The notes under the pieces were generated by a model. The model had not been told where the DNA came from. It did no database searches and worked only from the letters and a program-made list of their open reading frames with translations. The translations under genes and the position numbers were made by a program. A stretch of DNA of 64,000 bases from Saprospiraceae bacterium (GTDB lineage: Bacteria; Bacteroidota; Bacteroidia; Chitinophagales; Saprospiraceae), in contig JAHDIE010000005.1 in the NCBI GenBank assembly GCA_020630955.1, forward strand, positions 91,712 to 155,711. The letters are read 5' to 3'. This document shows positions 9,601 through 18,436 of this stretch, piece after piece (positions within the stretch are counted from its first letter, which is position 1; each line of letters opens with the position of its first letter).

Positions 9601-10177
9601 AAACACATCCTTCTTCTATGATTTCATATGTAGTATTAGCCAATAAAAAAGAACCTACTAAATAAGATTCCCATTCATTAAAACCAGCTTGGCCGATTTC
9701 GTAAACCTCTCCGTTTGGAGCAACACCATATAGTGTTGGCCAGTATGCAATATTATAATCGGAGGCCAATTCATCGGCTAAGTTTGCTGGAGGATTCAGT
9801 ATTGGATAACTAACGTTTGTCCAATCCCCAACAGTTCCACCAATACATCCTGGATCATCCTCAATACAATTTTGAGAAGTATCACCATCCGCTTCAACCA
9901 TAAATACCATGATCTGATCGGTCCCATCTGGACCAAATTCATCATATAAGTCGTCTAGTGTCCCAGAATTATGATAATTCCAGCAAGGTCCACACCAAGT
10001 AGCACTAAAATCAAGAACTACAGATTTTCCTTCATCTAGATAATCATACAAGTTGTGGGTATTTCCCCATTGCCAATCATCTACGGTAAAATCAGGGGCT
10101 ATAGAACCATCAGCCAATTGTGCATGCACGGATACAGCAAAAAATAAAATAAAATTTAGGGCAATTAATCGTTTCAT
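6620..10177 (-). CDS. Secreted thioredoxin-fold protein with SprB/PKD-type repeats and T9SS sorting domain
   Basis: 1185 residues. A signal peptide (residues 1-20, cut near AVSVHAQ) is followed by a redoxin/TlpA-like domain with the active site WCGPC (Cys62, Cys65) in VVLDFSATWCGPCWNYHN. A long chain of Ig/SprB-like repeats follows (YEWSNGETTE, EYEWSDGQS, TSSSYSNTIDC and others). Then come a PKD domain (YLWDFGDGNTSTEANPTHTY), two SprB repeats (EVTCFGQADGAIEI) and a type A T9SS sorting domain (FIISPNPTQDIVNLELN to KRLLIVD). It is expected to be exported by the Sec and type IX systems and held on the cell surface. A CXXC redox centre outside the cell suggests disulfide handling or reductant-linked chemistry, but the substrate is unknown. 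Confidence 0.88.
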   Translation of the reverse strand: MKRLIALNFILFFAVSVHAQLADGSIAPDFTVDDWQWGNTHNLYDYLDEGKSVVLDFSATWCGPCWNYHNSGTLDDLYDEFGPDGTDQIMVFMVEADGDTSQNCIEDDPGCIGGTVGDWTNVSYPILNPPANLADELASDYNIAYWPTLYGVAPNGEVYEIGQAGFNEWESYLVGSFLLANTTYEIIEEGCVFNVDITPGGGFGELEYEWSNGETTEDLYEVYGEEFYVTITDENNFETVIGPIDVPDGDAHDLELLEANDLLCYEDFSGTLEVEAFGGSGEFDYEWSDGQSGSTIFDLASGDYWVTVTDVNNGCTSETHFFVDQPQPLEVIFEVEDAGCNETGNVYIDASGGSGTYVYEFDGFSTTFNEIELEPGDYEVTISDINDCEIVEAFAIDAIDPPVANSSASGDITCLIPTITLMSSGSATGSNIEYNWFDASGNPAGSGATITTSTGGLFTLEVFDANTGCTGVDEVTVLVDNEIPTASSSYSNTIDCANTTATLSGVGSSEGSDITYLWSTTDGSILSDPTGINVTVGAGGTYSLVITNTANGCSASSAVVVPSNGNIPTATIDGATMFCEGSSVNVCVTTEPGYVISWNVDGVPVTESSNCLSVSTSSTVVATITDPITGCSSSQSVQTTLSPSPNSVVTGDTEICPGASSVLCVDVQANETIEWSNNGQGFATTNCVSVTDAGNYQATVFNDAGCLSSTEVIVTMLSAPNSEITGEELVCDSGSTTLCTEDLPSHSYEWIHENGQILGNTACIDVSMEGLVTVSVTNDVSCTVYSQTTIINDISPAIDIAIPAILDCNNASVSLNATTSGTDIIWYDEQGNLIGQGSSIVTSLAGTYSCTAISANGCIGTAEVIVAQDDSALPTSAFATNPDNFTIVFENQSLGDVDSYLWDFGDGNTSTEANPTHTYEVPGTYTACLTVSNDCGSNSNCETLSVSNALTVSLNISEVTCFGQADGAIEIIINGGLAPYTIVSDPDVGSSETLIGLSAGDYNIEVQDSNGDIVMVMATVLEPTEMDNYEQITDASAGNNDGSISIETTEGGTGPYTYSWSTGETGTSISGLAPGIYSLTTTDELGCVIVEEFEVGEITSLSKIDIVENFIISPNPTQDIVNLELNLNQIHDLDLEIVNAVGVVVYDSVINGSRTIDVSSFSNGIYFVHLSYQNQSMTKRLLIVD

Positions 10178-10336
10178 ATTTGTATTGGTATATGCGCTAA
10201 ACTACAAATATTATTCTTAATAGATATGTTAAGAACTAACAAAATTTAGTGCTCCATTTAATTTGCATTCAATAATGTCAAAATGTTGCATTTCACTTTT
10301 TATAAATAAACAATAAGCAAAAAATTTAACTTAAAG

Positions 10337-13300
10337 TTAATTTTTAATTTGATATCTATTACCTATTGAATGACTTGAAAAACTTGGAGCATATAGACAT
10401 TCTGCTAATGTAATTCCATTGCTAAAATCTCCTTTATGAGTTGCTCGCAATTTATATTCAAAAACATATGTGCCTCTATTCAATCTTTCGAAGAAAAAAT
10501 CTGTAAAACGATCTTTGGTCGATTCATAATACCAAAGTCCATCTTGCGCTTTATATTGACTTAAAGTATTCAAAGGTTCAAATCCTGCAGCTCTCATGTC
10601 TTGCATATGAACATAGTCTAAATCTCTATCGGTTCTAAGTTCAATTCTTACAATAATCATATCTCCTTGTTGCAGAGAATCTCCTTCACTTAATTCTTTT
10701 ATAAAAGATCCAGAATCTGTAGTTTCTTCAACAAATACCTTCTTTGAAATTCTAAATGGGTTTTCTTGAGCACTTTTGATTTCATCTAGGTCTTGCCAAT
10801 ATTGCCAATACGCTGACCCCCAAATTAAATGATCGTTTTCGTTTTTAAGCTTTATTGTCCCAAACTTTTTATCGATTAATTCGGGACTAAAATCTAATTG
10901 AAAGTGACCTGTTCCTGCTTCAGCATTCGTTATGGTTTGCTTCTCTCCACCGACCCAAACATCAATAATCTTGTTCTCATGAATCCAATTTGGGGAGGAA
11001 TGAACAAGTGAATAAATAGCCATGACAGTAGATTTTGATGTTGGCCAATGAGTCGTTTGTTTTTTTGTTAAAAGCCATTTTTTCAATTCATCGACAAATG
11101 CTCTTTCTTCCCCCACTTCTTCAAAATACTCGATCATAGCAGCTTGTTGTTCAATTGCAAGATTGTTCCAACTATAAGCGTTATTTAGCTTCCAATATGA
11201 ACCCAGTGATTCATTTCTAATTACTCTTTCTAAAAGAGAGGCTTTGATTATATCATTCAAATGCAATTCTCCAGCTCTTAGGTGAGATATGGCTATCATT
11301 GCCTGCATATATGGTGAATAATTTTGCCAATTATCTTTAAAAGATTTCCTAAAATAGGCTTTTGCCAAATCACCAATATCTCCAAATAGCTTCTTGTGAT
11401 ACATTGAATTGAGATAACTATAATGAATTATTATTGGTGATAAATACTTATTTTTCAAGTCACCTTTTAAGTTTTTCTTATAGTACTCACTAACTCGTGC
11501 ATCAACATATTGCATTCCTCGTTCAATCACTTGATCCATTTTTTGATTTTTTTCAAGGATGCCTAAGTATTTTAGCTTCAACAATAACTCTAGAACATAC
11601 TGGGTAACGTGCCAGGAATCTCTTCCACCTGACCTCCATGAAAAACCACCATTAGGTCCTTGTCTACTCATTAAATGTTCGATATTTTCAAACTGTTGAT
11701 TGCTGAGCATATTTAGATCAAATAGCAAAGCTAAATCCCTTCTTTGTTGTTCTTCCGTTTGCGAATTTCGAATCCATGGTGTTTCTTTTAATGCAATAGA
11801 TTTCAAATCTTTATTTTTACTCAACTCGCTTTGCAACGCAGTTGGGTCGTTTTTCCATTTATCAAAAACAACCTTTATTTTAGGATATTTATTGATAATT
11901 GATTGAGCCATTGAATTACCAAATAATTGATCTACAATATTCATGGTATTATCATTGTCAATATTTTTCAAAAATGGAATTGCCTTAATCGCAAACCAAA
12001 TTGGGTTGTTTGTAAATTCCAATTGGTAATGATGAGTTTTTAATTTTTTAGAATCAATATTGTCCAATAGATGATCAAATTCAAATACTGTTTCGGAATT
12101 TGGATTTAGCAGCATACTTTTGGTTGAGGTGATAAGCTTCCTATTTGTCAAAACGGGTAACATATTCTGTTCTCCATCATAATGGTTTCCTGATTTGGCG
12201 AATACTTTTATAATTACTGGGGCATTAAATTCCTCTGAAACGCTTAATGTCCATTCAACAATTTTACTCTCATTGATTTCTAGGCTCAGTACCTCCTGGT
12301 TTGATTTAATCTTTATCAGAGAGTCTACCGCCAACCCGCTAATAGCATCAATAATTTCAATATTGGTCTCAGCAATTAAGGATGATTCTGATAAGTTACT
12401 AACCTTTGCAGAAAATGATATTTGATCTCCTGCTCGCAAAAATCTAGGCATATTTGCTTGAATTAATACATCCTTTGTTGTGATTAAAGATCTTTCATCA
12501 AGACCAAATTGCAGTTCTTTATTATGTGCGAAACTTAACAATTTCCATCTCGTAATTGCTTCTTTCATTTTAAATCTATAGCTTAATTCTCCTCTGCTAT
12601 CTGTTACAAGCGAAGGAAAGAAAAAAACTGTTTCATCTAAGTTTTCTCTGATTGGAGGCGATGTACTTTTAGATGGATTCTTGATTTCTCTTTCCTCAGT
12701 TAAATTCTCTAATCGCATATCAGATTCAAGGCTTTCCTCTTTTGATGACATATCCATCATCGGTGCACTAGAAATTGTTTCACCGTCCATGGCATAATTT
12801 TTTAACTTGGCTCTTCCTCCTCTAACTGATATTCCTGAGGATTGTGAAGTCATCATCAAATGTCCACCAAAATGATCTGAATATAAAATTCGCGGAAATA
12901 GTACTTGATACCAATGATAATATCGTTCATTAGTGTATTCACTTAACTGAGTAGAATGCATAATTCCAAAACTATTTACATTTGAGGAATAGAAATTGGA
13001 ATAAATAGGAAAATTGAAACCAGTCCATGTATTTTTTACAAAGGAGTCTAGAGATTCATCATACATAGCCAAAGTCATTTGAATACTTTGGGTTGGATTT
13101 TTAATTTTAATGGCAAACTCTTCATCTCTCCCTGGCTTAATTTTATCCCTAAAACTGACATATTCAATTTCCAATTTTTTATGCTCCCATGGAACTTTGA
13201 TCGCGCGATTTGTTTGATATACTCTATTGTGTTTAAAGCTAATCCCTTTTAAAATCATATTGCCATAGGAATCATTTGAAACTTTAACTTGATTTACGGT

Positions 13301-16300
13301 AAAAGCTTCAATCCAACTTTGGGATTTCAATTTTCCTTTTTCATAAAGACTATAAAAAATGTTTTGATCATCAAAATTACCAACAAAAGAATAGTCAACC
13401 AGATCATCAGGCTTATAAGTATCTATACCGCCAATAATTTTCAACTCTGGGCTACCTACAATCTTCTCATTAAAAATCTGAAAGTATGTTTTATAATCCA
13501 ACACTTCGTCATCGATTTGAAATTTCACCATATATTGACCAACAGGCAATTCTCCTAATTCTATCTGTGATTCCTGACCAGTATCAAACACAATTGTCTT
13601 AACTGGGGTCATTTCTTTTTGCTGTAATGGATGCTCATTGATACTATAAAGATCATAAGGAAACAAAGTTCTATAATTACTGCTGTCCAATTTTTGAAAT
13701 TCGGGATAATCCCACAACTTTTCTCGAAATTCATCAACGACCGATTCAACTTTTGATAGGATCAATGTTCCTTTTTTATCAATTTCTTGGTTATCAAAGT
13801 TTTTTACTGTAATCTCAATATTGGCATTTTCACCTTTCGGCAAATATTCAATTGTTTTTGTTTCTAACAAATAAGCTTTATCATTTAAATTGTATTGTTT
13901 ATTAATTGAGTGAGTTTCGCCACCTAAATCGACAACCTCTAGAATGAGATTAAAATAATATGAGGGAAGAATATTGTTTTCTCCTGTTTCATCTTTATCC
14001 ATTGAGGCAATAAATTCCAATGAAATTAGCCCATCTTTGCCTACAAAACCAGAGCCATTTTTTATCTGTGTTCTAGCTCTTTGTGGTAAAGGAGAAAATC
14101 CGCAATAGAAATACTGCTTATACCTTGGCCAATAAGATTGTCTGTATACTGTGTAATTATACTTTGCACCTTCCATTGATATCCCAGCAAAAGATTTTGC
14201 AATGGCATTTACAACGATAGAATCTCCTAGCTTGTATTCTTTATTAGAATCCACAAATTCAGGTTGAAACTTCGGTCTTTTATATTCTTCAACTCTAATT
14301 GATTTTCTTGAACTTCTGTTTAATGTTTCAATGGTAAAATTTCCATTAAGCCCAGTATTGGGCAGAACAAAAGTCCCGTAAAAACTTCCAAACTCGTCAG
14401 TTTTTATGGTTTGTGATTCAAGCTCTTGATAATTGGCATCTCTTAAAAGGACGTTTAATTCTTTGTTAATATCGAGATTTGATAATTGCCCTCCCTTTTT
14501 GTTTAATAATATTCCTTTATAGTGCACTATTTGGCCTGGTCGATAAATTGCTCTATCCGTAAACCATACTATTTCTTGGCGGTCAGTATATGATTGTTCT
14601 GGACTTAAATAGGCATTTTCATTGTCAAGCTGAAGGAAATCTTTGTTATTACTTATTCTGAAACTTAATTGATTCCTTGCATTTTTTTCATTGGTAATTA
14701 ATTCGAAAATTCCATGATCATTTGTTATTCCTTCAACCAATAACTTTTGTTCATTCCTTCTTTCAAGTCGATTGTAGTGGTTGTAAAATACTTGAACATC
14801 AACCTGTCCTTGAGGAATTCCTTGATTCCGATCAACGACCAAAAGACGATTGTATCCATTCGAACTTGAAAAATCATAAGCTAAATCAGAGACATGCAAT
14901 CTACTGCCATTTATATAGCTGGAAGTGATCATAGCGTTCCCATCATAAGCCAAAATCATATATTGACCTATTGGCAAAGGAGGTACTACAAGTTCAATAC
15001 TATGTAACACATGATCTTCACCAGAAGGCAATTCTTCTTCCCATTCTACAACAGCGTCCAAGTTTCTAATTTTCAAGTATTTATCCTGAATATTTTGTCT
15101 GTTCAATTTTAAAAATTCAGCATTTGAAAATTTAATAATTTTAAAATTTAATTTGGAAAGATTTCGATAGGTTAGATAAAGTAATGCTTCTTGATCAGAT
15201 GGTATTACTTTTTCATTGATAAAATGCAGTTCTTTTTTGTTAATCATCTGCATTGCACTTAATGCCGAATTTCTAAATTCTTTAACTTTGCTTTTTTGAA
15301 GTTTTCCAGCTAAAGTTATTGCTGCTTGAAGATTTTTTAATTTATTTTTATCCTTAAATTTTCCAGCCTTATCAAATGGGAGTTCTTCCATTAATAAGTT
15401 AAGAATTTCCATTTCCACCAATTCTAAATTTTGATCTATGGATATTTCTTTCATGAGTTCCTGCAAAGCATCTTTGTACTTTGTCTTACCATCTGAAATA
15501 GCAGAATGCGACTTCATAAATCGAAGTCTTTCAACGTTAATTTTTAAATAATTAAATTCAGACTTAAGAGTGTATGTTTTTAATAGATTTTGAAATAGAA
15601 CTGCTATAAAATGAAGTTTTGAGAAAGCTCCTTGGTTTTCAAACTCGATGCTAAGATAATCCTCTAAGTTTCCAAACAAATTATGATGATTTAATATAAA
15701 ATCATTATTAGTTTCTGTTACGAAATGATTAGTATTGTTGAAGTGTCTCACTACATCCATGCATAAGATTAAATACAAGTCTGCCTCTTTGTAGAGATAT
15801 TCATGCTGATCAATAAGAATATCTTGCACCTCATCAATCTTTATTTTTTTTAATTCCTTTTCAAACTGAATCGACGCTAAAAAGTAGTTATTTGATTTAT
15901 CTATTAGTTTTCCAACAGAATATGTTTGAATATCTCCATCAATTTCATCCTGAATGCTTGATCTATTTTGTATTCTCCATCCATTGACATTAAGATATTG
16001 ATTGTATTCTTTAGCAATTAGATTGGCCAGAAGTGATTTCACCACCAGATCTTTCTCTTTTTTATAATAGTTTTCAAATCTCTTGATCGAAGTCACCAAA
16101 TGATCTTCTTCAATTTCATTTTGAAGCTTGCTTAGAAACATCAAAGATTTTACAATCTGATCTTTATCACTTTTTTGCCTAGCTTGGTCATATATTTGAT
16201 CTACAATGGTTTTAGCAGAAACTGGTTTGCCAGCTTCGATCAATTTATTGACTTCTTTCCACTGTTTATCTTGAGATATTAGCATATTTGGTATCAAGAT

Positions 16301-16333
16301 TAAGGACACTAACAAAAAAATAATCCTGTTCAT
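10337..16333 (-). CDS. Alpha-2-macroglobulin family protein without the thioester cysteine
   Basis: 1998 residues with a signal peptide (MNRIIFLLVSLILIPNMLISQ). The N-terminal third is helical. MG-domain text follows (FTDRAIYRPGQIVHYKGILLNK), then a flexible charged stretch likely equivalent to the bait region, then the A2M core (DETVFFFPSLVTDSRGELSY, EAITRWKLLSFAH) and the TED helical barrel (QGPNGGFSWRSGGRDSWHVT). Where thioester proteins have CxEQ, this one has IVDQ: Ile1466 replaces Cys and Asp1468 replaces Glu. It can still trap or bind proteases by shape change but cannot form the covalent link. Likely periplasmic or outer-membrane associated. No pbpC-like partner gene is adjacent. Confidence 0.88.
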   Translation of the reverse strand: MNRIIFLLVSLILIPNMLISQDKQWKEVNKLIEAGKPVSAKTIVDQIYDQARQKSDKDQIVKSLMFLSKLQNEIEEDHLVTSIKRFENYYKKEKDLVVKSLLANLIAKEYNQYLNVNGWRIQNRSSIQDEIDGDIQTYSVGKLIDKSNNYFLASIQFEKELKKIKIDEVQDILIDQHEYLYKEADLYLILCMDVVRHFNNTNHFVTETNNDFILNHHNLFGNLEDYLSIEFENQGAFSKLHFIAVLFQNLLKTYTLKSEFNYLKINVERLRFMKSHSAISDGKTKYKDALQELMKEISIDQNLELVEMEILNLLMEELPFDKAGKFKDKNKLKNLQAAITLAGKLQKSKVKEFRNSALSAMQMINKKELHFINEKVIPSDQEALLYLTYRNLSKLNFKIIKFSNAEFLKLNRQNIQDKYLKIRNLDAVVEWEEELPSGEDHVLHSIELVVPPLPIGQYMILAYDGNAMITSSYINGSRLHVSDLAYDFSSSNGYNRLLVVDRNQGIPQGQVDVQVFYNHYNRLERRNEQKLLVEGITNDHGIFELITNEKNARNQLSFRISNNKDFLQLDNENAYLSPEQSYTDRQEIVWFTDRAIYRPGQIVHYKGILLNKKGGQLSNLDINKELNVLLRDANYQELESQTIKTDEFGSFYGTFVLPNTGLNGNFTIETLNRSSRKSIRVEEYKRPKFQPEFVDSNKEYKLGDSIVVNAIAKSFAGISMEGAKYNYTVYRQSYWPRYKQYFYCGFSPLPQRARTQIKNGSGFVGKDGLISLEFIASMDKDETGENNILPSYYFNLILEVVDLGGETHSINKQYNLNDKAYLLETKTIEYLPKGENANIEITVKNFDNQEIDKKGTLILSKVESVVDEFREKLWDYPEFQKLDSSNYRTLFPYDLYSINEHPLQQKEMTPVKTIVFDTGQESQIELGELPVGQYMVKFQIDDEVLDYKTYFQIFNEKIVGSPELKIIGGIDTYKPDDLVDYSFVGNFDDQNIFYSLYEKGKLKSQSWIEAFTVNQVKVSNDSYGNMILKGISFKHNRVYQTNRAIKVPWEHKKLEIEYVSFRDKIKPGRDEEFAIKIKNPTQSIQMTLAMYDESLDSFVKNTWTGFNFPIYSNFYSSNVNSFGIMHSTQLSEYTNERYYHWYQVLFPRILYSDHFGGHLMMTSQSSGISVRGGRAKLKNYAMDGETISSAPMMDMSSKEESLESDMRLENLTEEREIKNPSKSTSPPIRENLDETVFFFPSLVTDSRGELSYRFKMKEAITRWKLLSFAHNKELQFGLDERSLITTKDVLIQANMPRFLRAGDQISFSAKVSNLSESSLIAETNIEIIDAISGLAVDSLIKIKSNQEVLSLEINESKIVEWTLSVSEEFNAPVIIKVFAKSGNHYDGEQNMLPVLTNRKLITSTKSMLLNPNSETVFEFDHLLDNIDSKKLKTHHYQLEFTNNPIWFAIKAIPFLKNIDNDNTMNIVDQLFGNSMAQSIINKYPKIKVVFDKWKNDPTALQSELSKNKDLKSIALKETPWIRNSQTEEQQRRDLALLFDLNMLSNQQFENIEHLMSRQGPNGGFSWRSGGRDSWHVTQYVLELLLKLKYLGILEKNQKMDQVIERGMQYVDARVSEYYKKNLKGDLKNKYLSPIIIHYSYLNSMYHKKLFGDIGDLAKAYFRKSFKDNWQNYSPYMQAMIAISHLRAGELHLNDIIKASLLERVIRNESLGSYWKLNNAYSWNNLAIEQQAAMIEYFEEVGEERAFVDELKKWLLTKKQTTHWPTSKSTVMAIYSLVHSSPNWIHENKIIDVWVGGEKQTITNAEAGTGHFQLDFSPELIDKKFGTIKLKNENDHLIWGSAYWQYWQDLDEIKSAQENPFRISKKVFVEETTDSGSFIKELSEGDSLQQGDMIIVRIELRTDRDLDYVHMQDMRAAGFEPLNTLSQYKAQDGLWYYESTKDRFTDFFFERLNRGTYVFEYKLRATHKGDFSNGITLAECLYAPSFSSHSIGNRYQIKN

Positions 16334-16419
16334 ATAAATGTGATTTTACAGTATGATGCATTACTTGTTTCAATTACATAATTTTATAGATCAATTTTCA
16401 TTGCGATTGATTTTTTACA

Positions 16420-17463
16420 TCAAAATCGCTTAATATCGACCTGTTTGTCAATATTATTATTTTTTAGTAGATGATTTACAAAGTGCTTTGACCAATATGG
16501 CACCAATGAGGCTCCCTTTGTACCCATACCATTAAATATATAAGCGTTTTTATAGATAGGATGGTTCCCAAGCAATGGCCTTCTGCCTTTTACTGCTGGT
16601 CTAACGGCTGCTTGGTGAGTATGTATTATTGGTTCTACCTGGAGTATTTTATTCATATCGGACTTCCAGTTCTTTAAAAATGAAGGACTTGGAGTTTCAT
16701 CAATAACATCCCATTGATAACCTCCGCCTGACCAAAATATACCTTTAGAAAGTGGAACAATAAAATGTTTATGTCTAAGCATCTTATTGGCCTCAAAATT
16801 ATCGATTGAAAACTTAATTGCTTCTCCTTTTACTGGTTGAAAAGGAAGATAATTAAACAATGGATTATAAATGCTTCGATAGCCTTCACAGAAAATTATT
16901 TTCTCAGCCTTATGCGACTTGTAAATAATTTCACTTTCGTTAAATGTCAAATGGTTAAAATCAAATTGTTCGTTAATCAGAATACCTGATTGCATCCATT
17001 CCTCTTGAAATTTCTTAACCAACGAAGCAACATCGATGCGGTAAGAATTCTGAACTTCTCCGAAATCATATATTGGATGTAGGATATTCTTATAACTACT
17101 TAAATCAGGATTTTTTGAAATATACCTTTCTGCAGAATCATTTAAAATAATCCTTTCCCAATATCTTTGACTTTCTGCATTAAATATAACTCGAACAATA
17201 TTGGCTTGATGAACAAGTTTTATATTTAGATCAGTTTCTAATTCTTTATAGCATTTAATTGCCTCAGGAATTAGATCATCTATTATCCAACTTTTGACAA
17301 ACTTTCTTCCGGTTATTGGATTGATAATCCCAGCTGCAATTTTAGTAGAGGAGTGCAAATGATTATTATCAAATATTAATACCGATTTGCCTTTAGAGAT
17401 CAATCTGTGAGATAATATTGTACCCGAAATACCCTGGCCAACTAAGATATAATCATAGATCAT
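16420..17463 (-). CDS. FAD-dependent oxidoreductase of the DAO family
   Basis: 347 residues. The N-terminal dinucleotide-binding motif is IYDYILVGQGISGTILSHRL (GxGxxG at 9-14), followed by a second FAD segment SSTKIAAGIINPITGRKFV. The C-terminal FAD contact is RPAVKGRRPLLG plus IFNGMGTKGASLVPYWSKHF. This is the layout of glycine oxidase/D-amino-acid oxidase-like enzymes, and also resembles the oxidoreductase half of MnmC. The substrate is unknown. Its ATG overlaps the TGA of the MmcQ/YjbR gene (ATGA), so it belongs to a short minus-strand operon with the TrmH-type methylase. Confidence 0.8.
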   Translation of the reverse strand: MIYDYILVGQGISGTILSHRLISKGKSVLIFDNNHLHSSTKIAAGIINPITGRKFVKSWIIDDLIPEAIKCYKELETDLNIKLVHQANIVRVIFNAESQRYWERIILNDSAERYISKNPDLSSYKNILHPIYDFGEVQNSYRIDVASLVKKFQEEWMQSGILINEQFDFNHLTFNESEIIYKSHKAEKIIFCEGYRSIYNPLFNYLPFQPVKGEAIKFSIDNFEANKMLRHKHFIVPLSKGIFWSGGGYQWDVIDETPSPSFLKNWKSDMNKILQVEPIIHTHQAAVRPAVKGRRPLLGNHPIYKNAYIFNGMGTKGASLVPYWSKHFVNHLLKNNNIDKQVDIKRF

Positions 17464-17825
17464 TCCTTCAATAAATTCAATTCATCTCTTAAGCTACGTT
17501 TCAAAGACTTAACCACTAAATCATAGGAATGATCTATTAATTCAAAAATTAATTTAGGAGGTACAGAACCATCAAAATGAATGGTATTCCAATGTTTTTT
17601 GTTCATATGAAACCCAGGTTTTATACCATCATACTCTTCTCGTAAAAGAACTGCCTTTTCTGGATTACATTTCAAATTTATACTTAGCGCTTCACGATCT
17701 GTTGGGACCAATGCAAACATTTTTCCCATTACTTTATAGACCAAGGTAACTTCATCAAAAGGGAAGGTTTCCTCAGCTCCCTTTTTATGGTTACAATAAG
17801 TTGTGATTACTCCGATGTCGACCAT
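17460..17825 (-). CDS. MmcQ/YjbR family protein
   Basis: 121 residues, the normal size. Recognised by the pattern FPFDEVTLVYKVMGKMFALV, NLKCNPEKAVLLREEYDGIKPGFHMNKKHWNTI and a final helix with LIDHSYDLVVKSL. The family has a CyaY-like fold and is proposed to bind DNA; its biological function is not settled. The gene overlaps the TrmH-type gene by 19 bp at the 5' end and the FAD oxidoreductase by 4 bp at the 3' end, so all three are probably made from one message. Confidence 0.85.
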   Translation of the reverse strand: MVDIGVITTYCNHKKGAEETFPFDEVTLVYKVMGKMFALVPTDREALSINLKCNPEKAVLLREEYDGIKPGFHMNKKHWNTIHFDGSVPPKLIFELIDHSYDLVVKSLKRSLRDELNLLKE

Positions 17826-18430
17826 TTATTCAATTGGTTTTGATACCATTTTTGATATTTATTTTTATGAAAATCATTATTTTCATCAAATGCCTTATCG
17901 TACAATCCGGCGATTCTCCTTTGCCGTAAGGCTTCAAACAAAGTTACGGCGCATGCTACAGAAATATTAAGACTTTGCACCATTCCAAATTGAGGTATGG
18001 TAAAATTGCCATCGCAAAATTCTAAAGATTCATCAGTGATTCCATCATGTTCATTACCAAACATCAGAGCAATTGGATCTGTTAAATTTAGGCTATATAG
18101 GTCTTTGCTTTCCTCTCCTAAATGTGTTGCATAGATTCTTTTGTATTTTTCTTTTACTAAGCTTAAACATTCTTCAACATTGTCAAAGTAGTGTAAATCT
18201 ACCCAACGCATTGCACCTGAAGCAGATTTACCGAATCTAAGGACTTGTTTTTTAGTCAATACTGTAGTATTCAGAACAAAGATTTCATTAATTCCTACGG
18301 CATCGCAAGATCTCATGACTGCTCCAATATTATGTGGGTCATGAACATTCTCTAATACAACCGTTAAATTTATCTGTCGATTAGAAATGGTTGATTTAAA
18401 TTTACTTTGTCTGTTTTGTGTTAGAATCAT
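17807..18430 (-). CDS. TrmH-type (SpoU family) tRNA/rRNA ribose 2'-O-methyltransferase
   Basis: ATG at 18430 is preferred; a TTG lies one codon upstream. About 207 residues. All three SpoU motifs are present: motif 1 NVHDPHNIGAVMRSCDA, motif 2 IALMFGNEHDGIT, motif 3 IPQFGMVQSLNISVACAVTL. These form the SAM-binding trefoil knot. The overall length and HDPHNIGA text suggest TrmH (Gm18 of tRNA) more than the larger RlmB, which carries an extra N-terminal domain. First gene of a three-gene overlapping set, closely following the lipoprotein gene (6-bp gap). Confidence 0.88.
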   Translation of the reverse strand: MILTQNRQSKFKSTISNRQINLTVVLENVHDPHNIGAVMRSCDAVGINEIFVLNTTVLTKKQVLRFGKSASGAMRWVDLHYFDNVEECLSLVKEKYKRIYATHLGEESKDLYSLNLTDPIALMFGNEHDGITDESLEFCDGNFTIPQFGMVQSLNISVACAVTLFEALRQRRIAGLYDKAFDENNDFHKNKYQKWYQNQLNKWSTSE

Positions 18431-18436
18431 CAAGAA

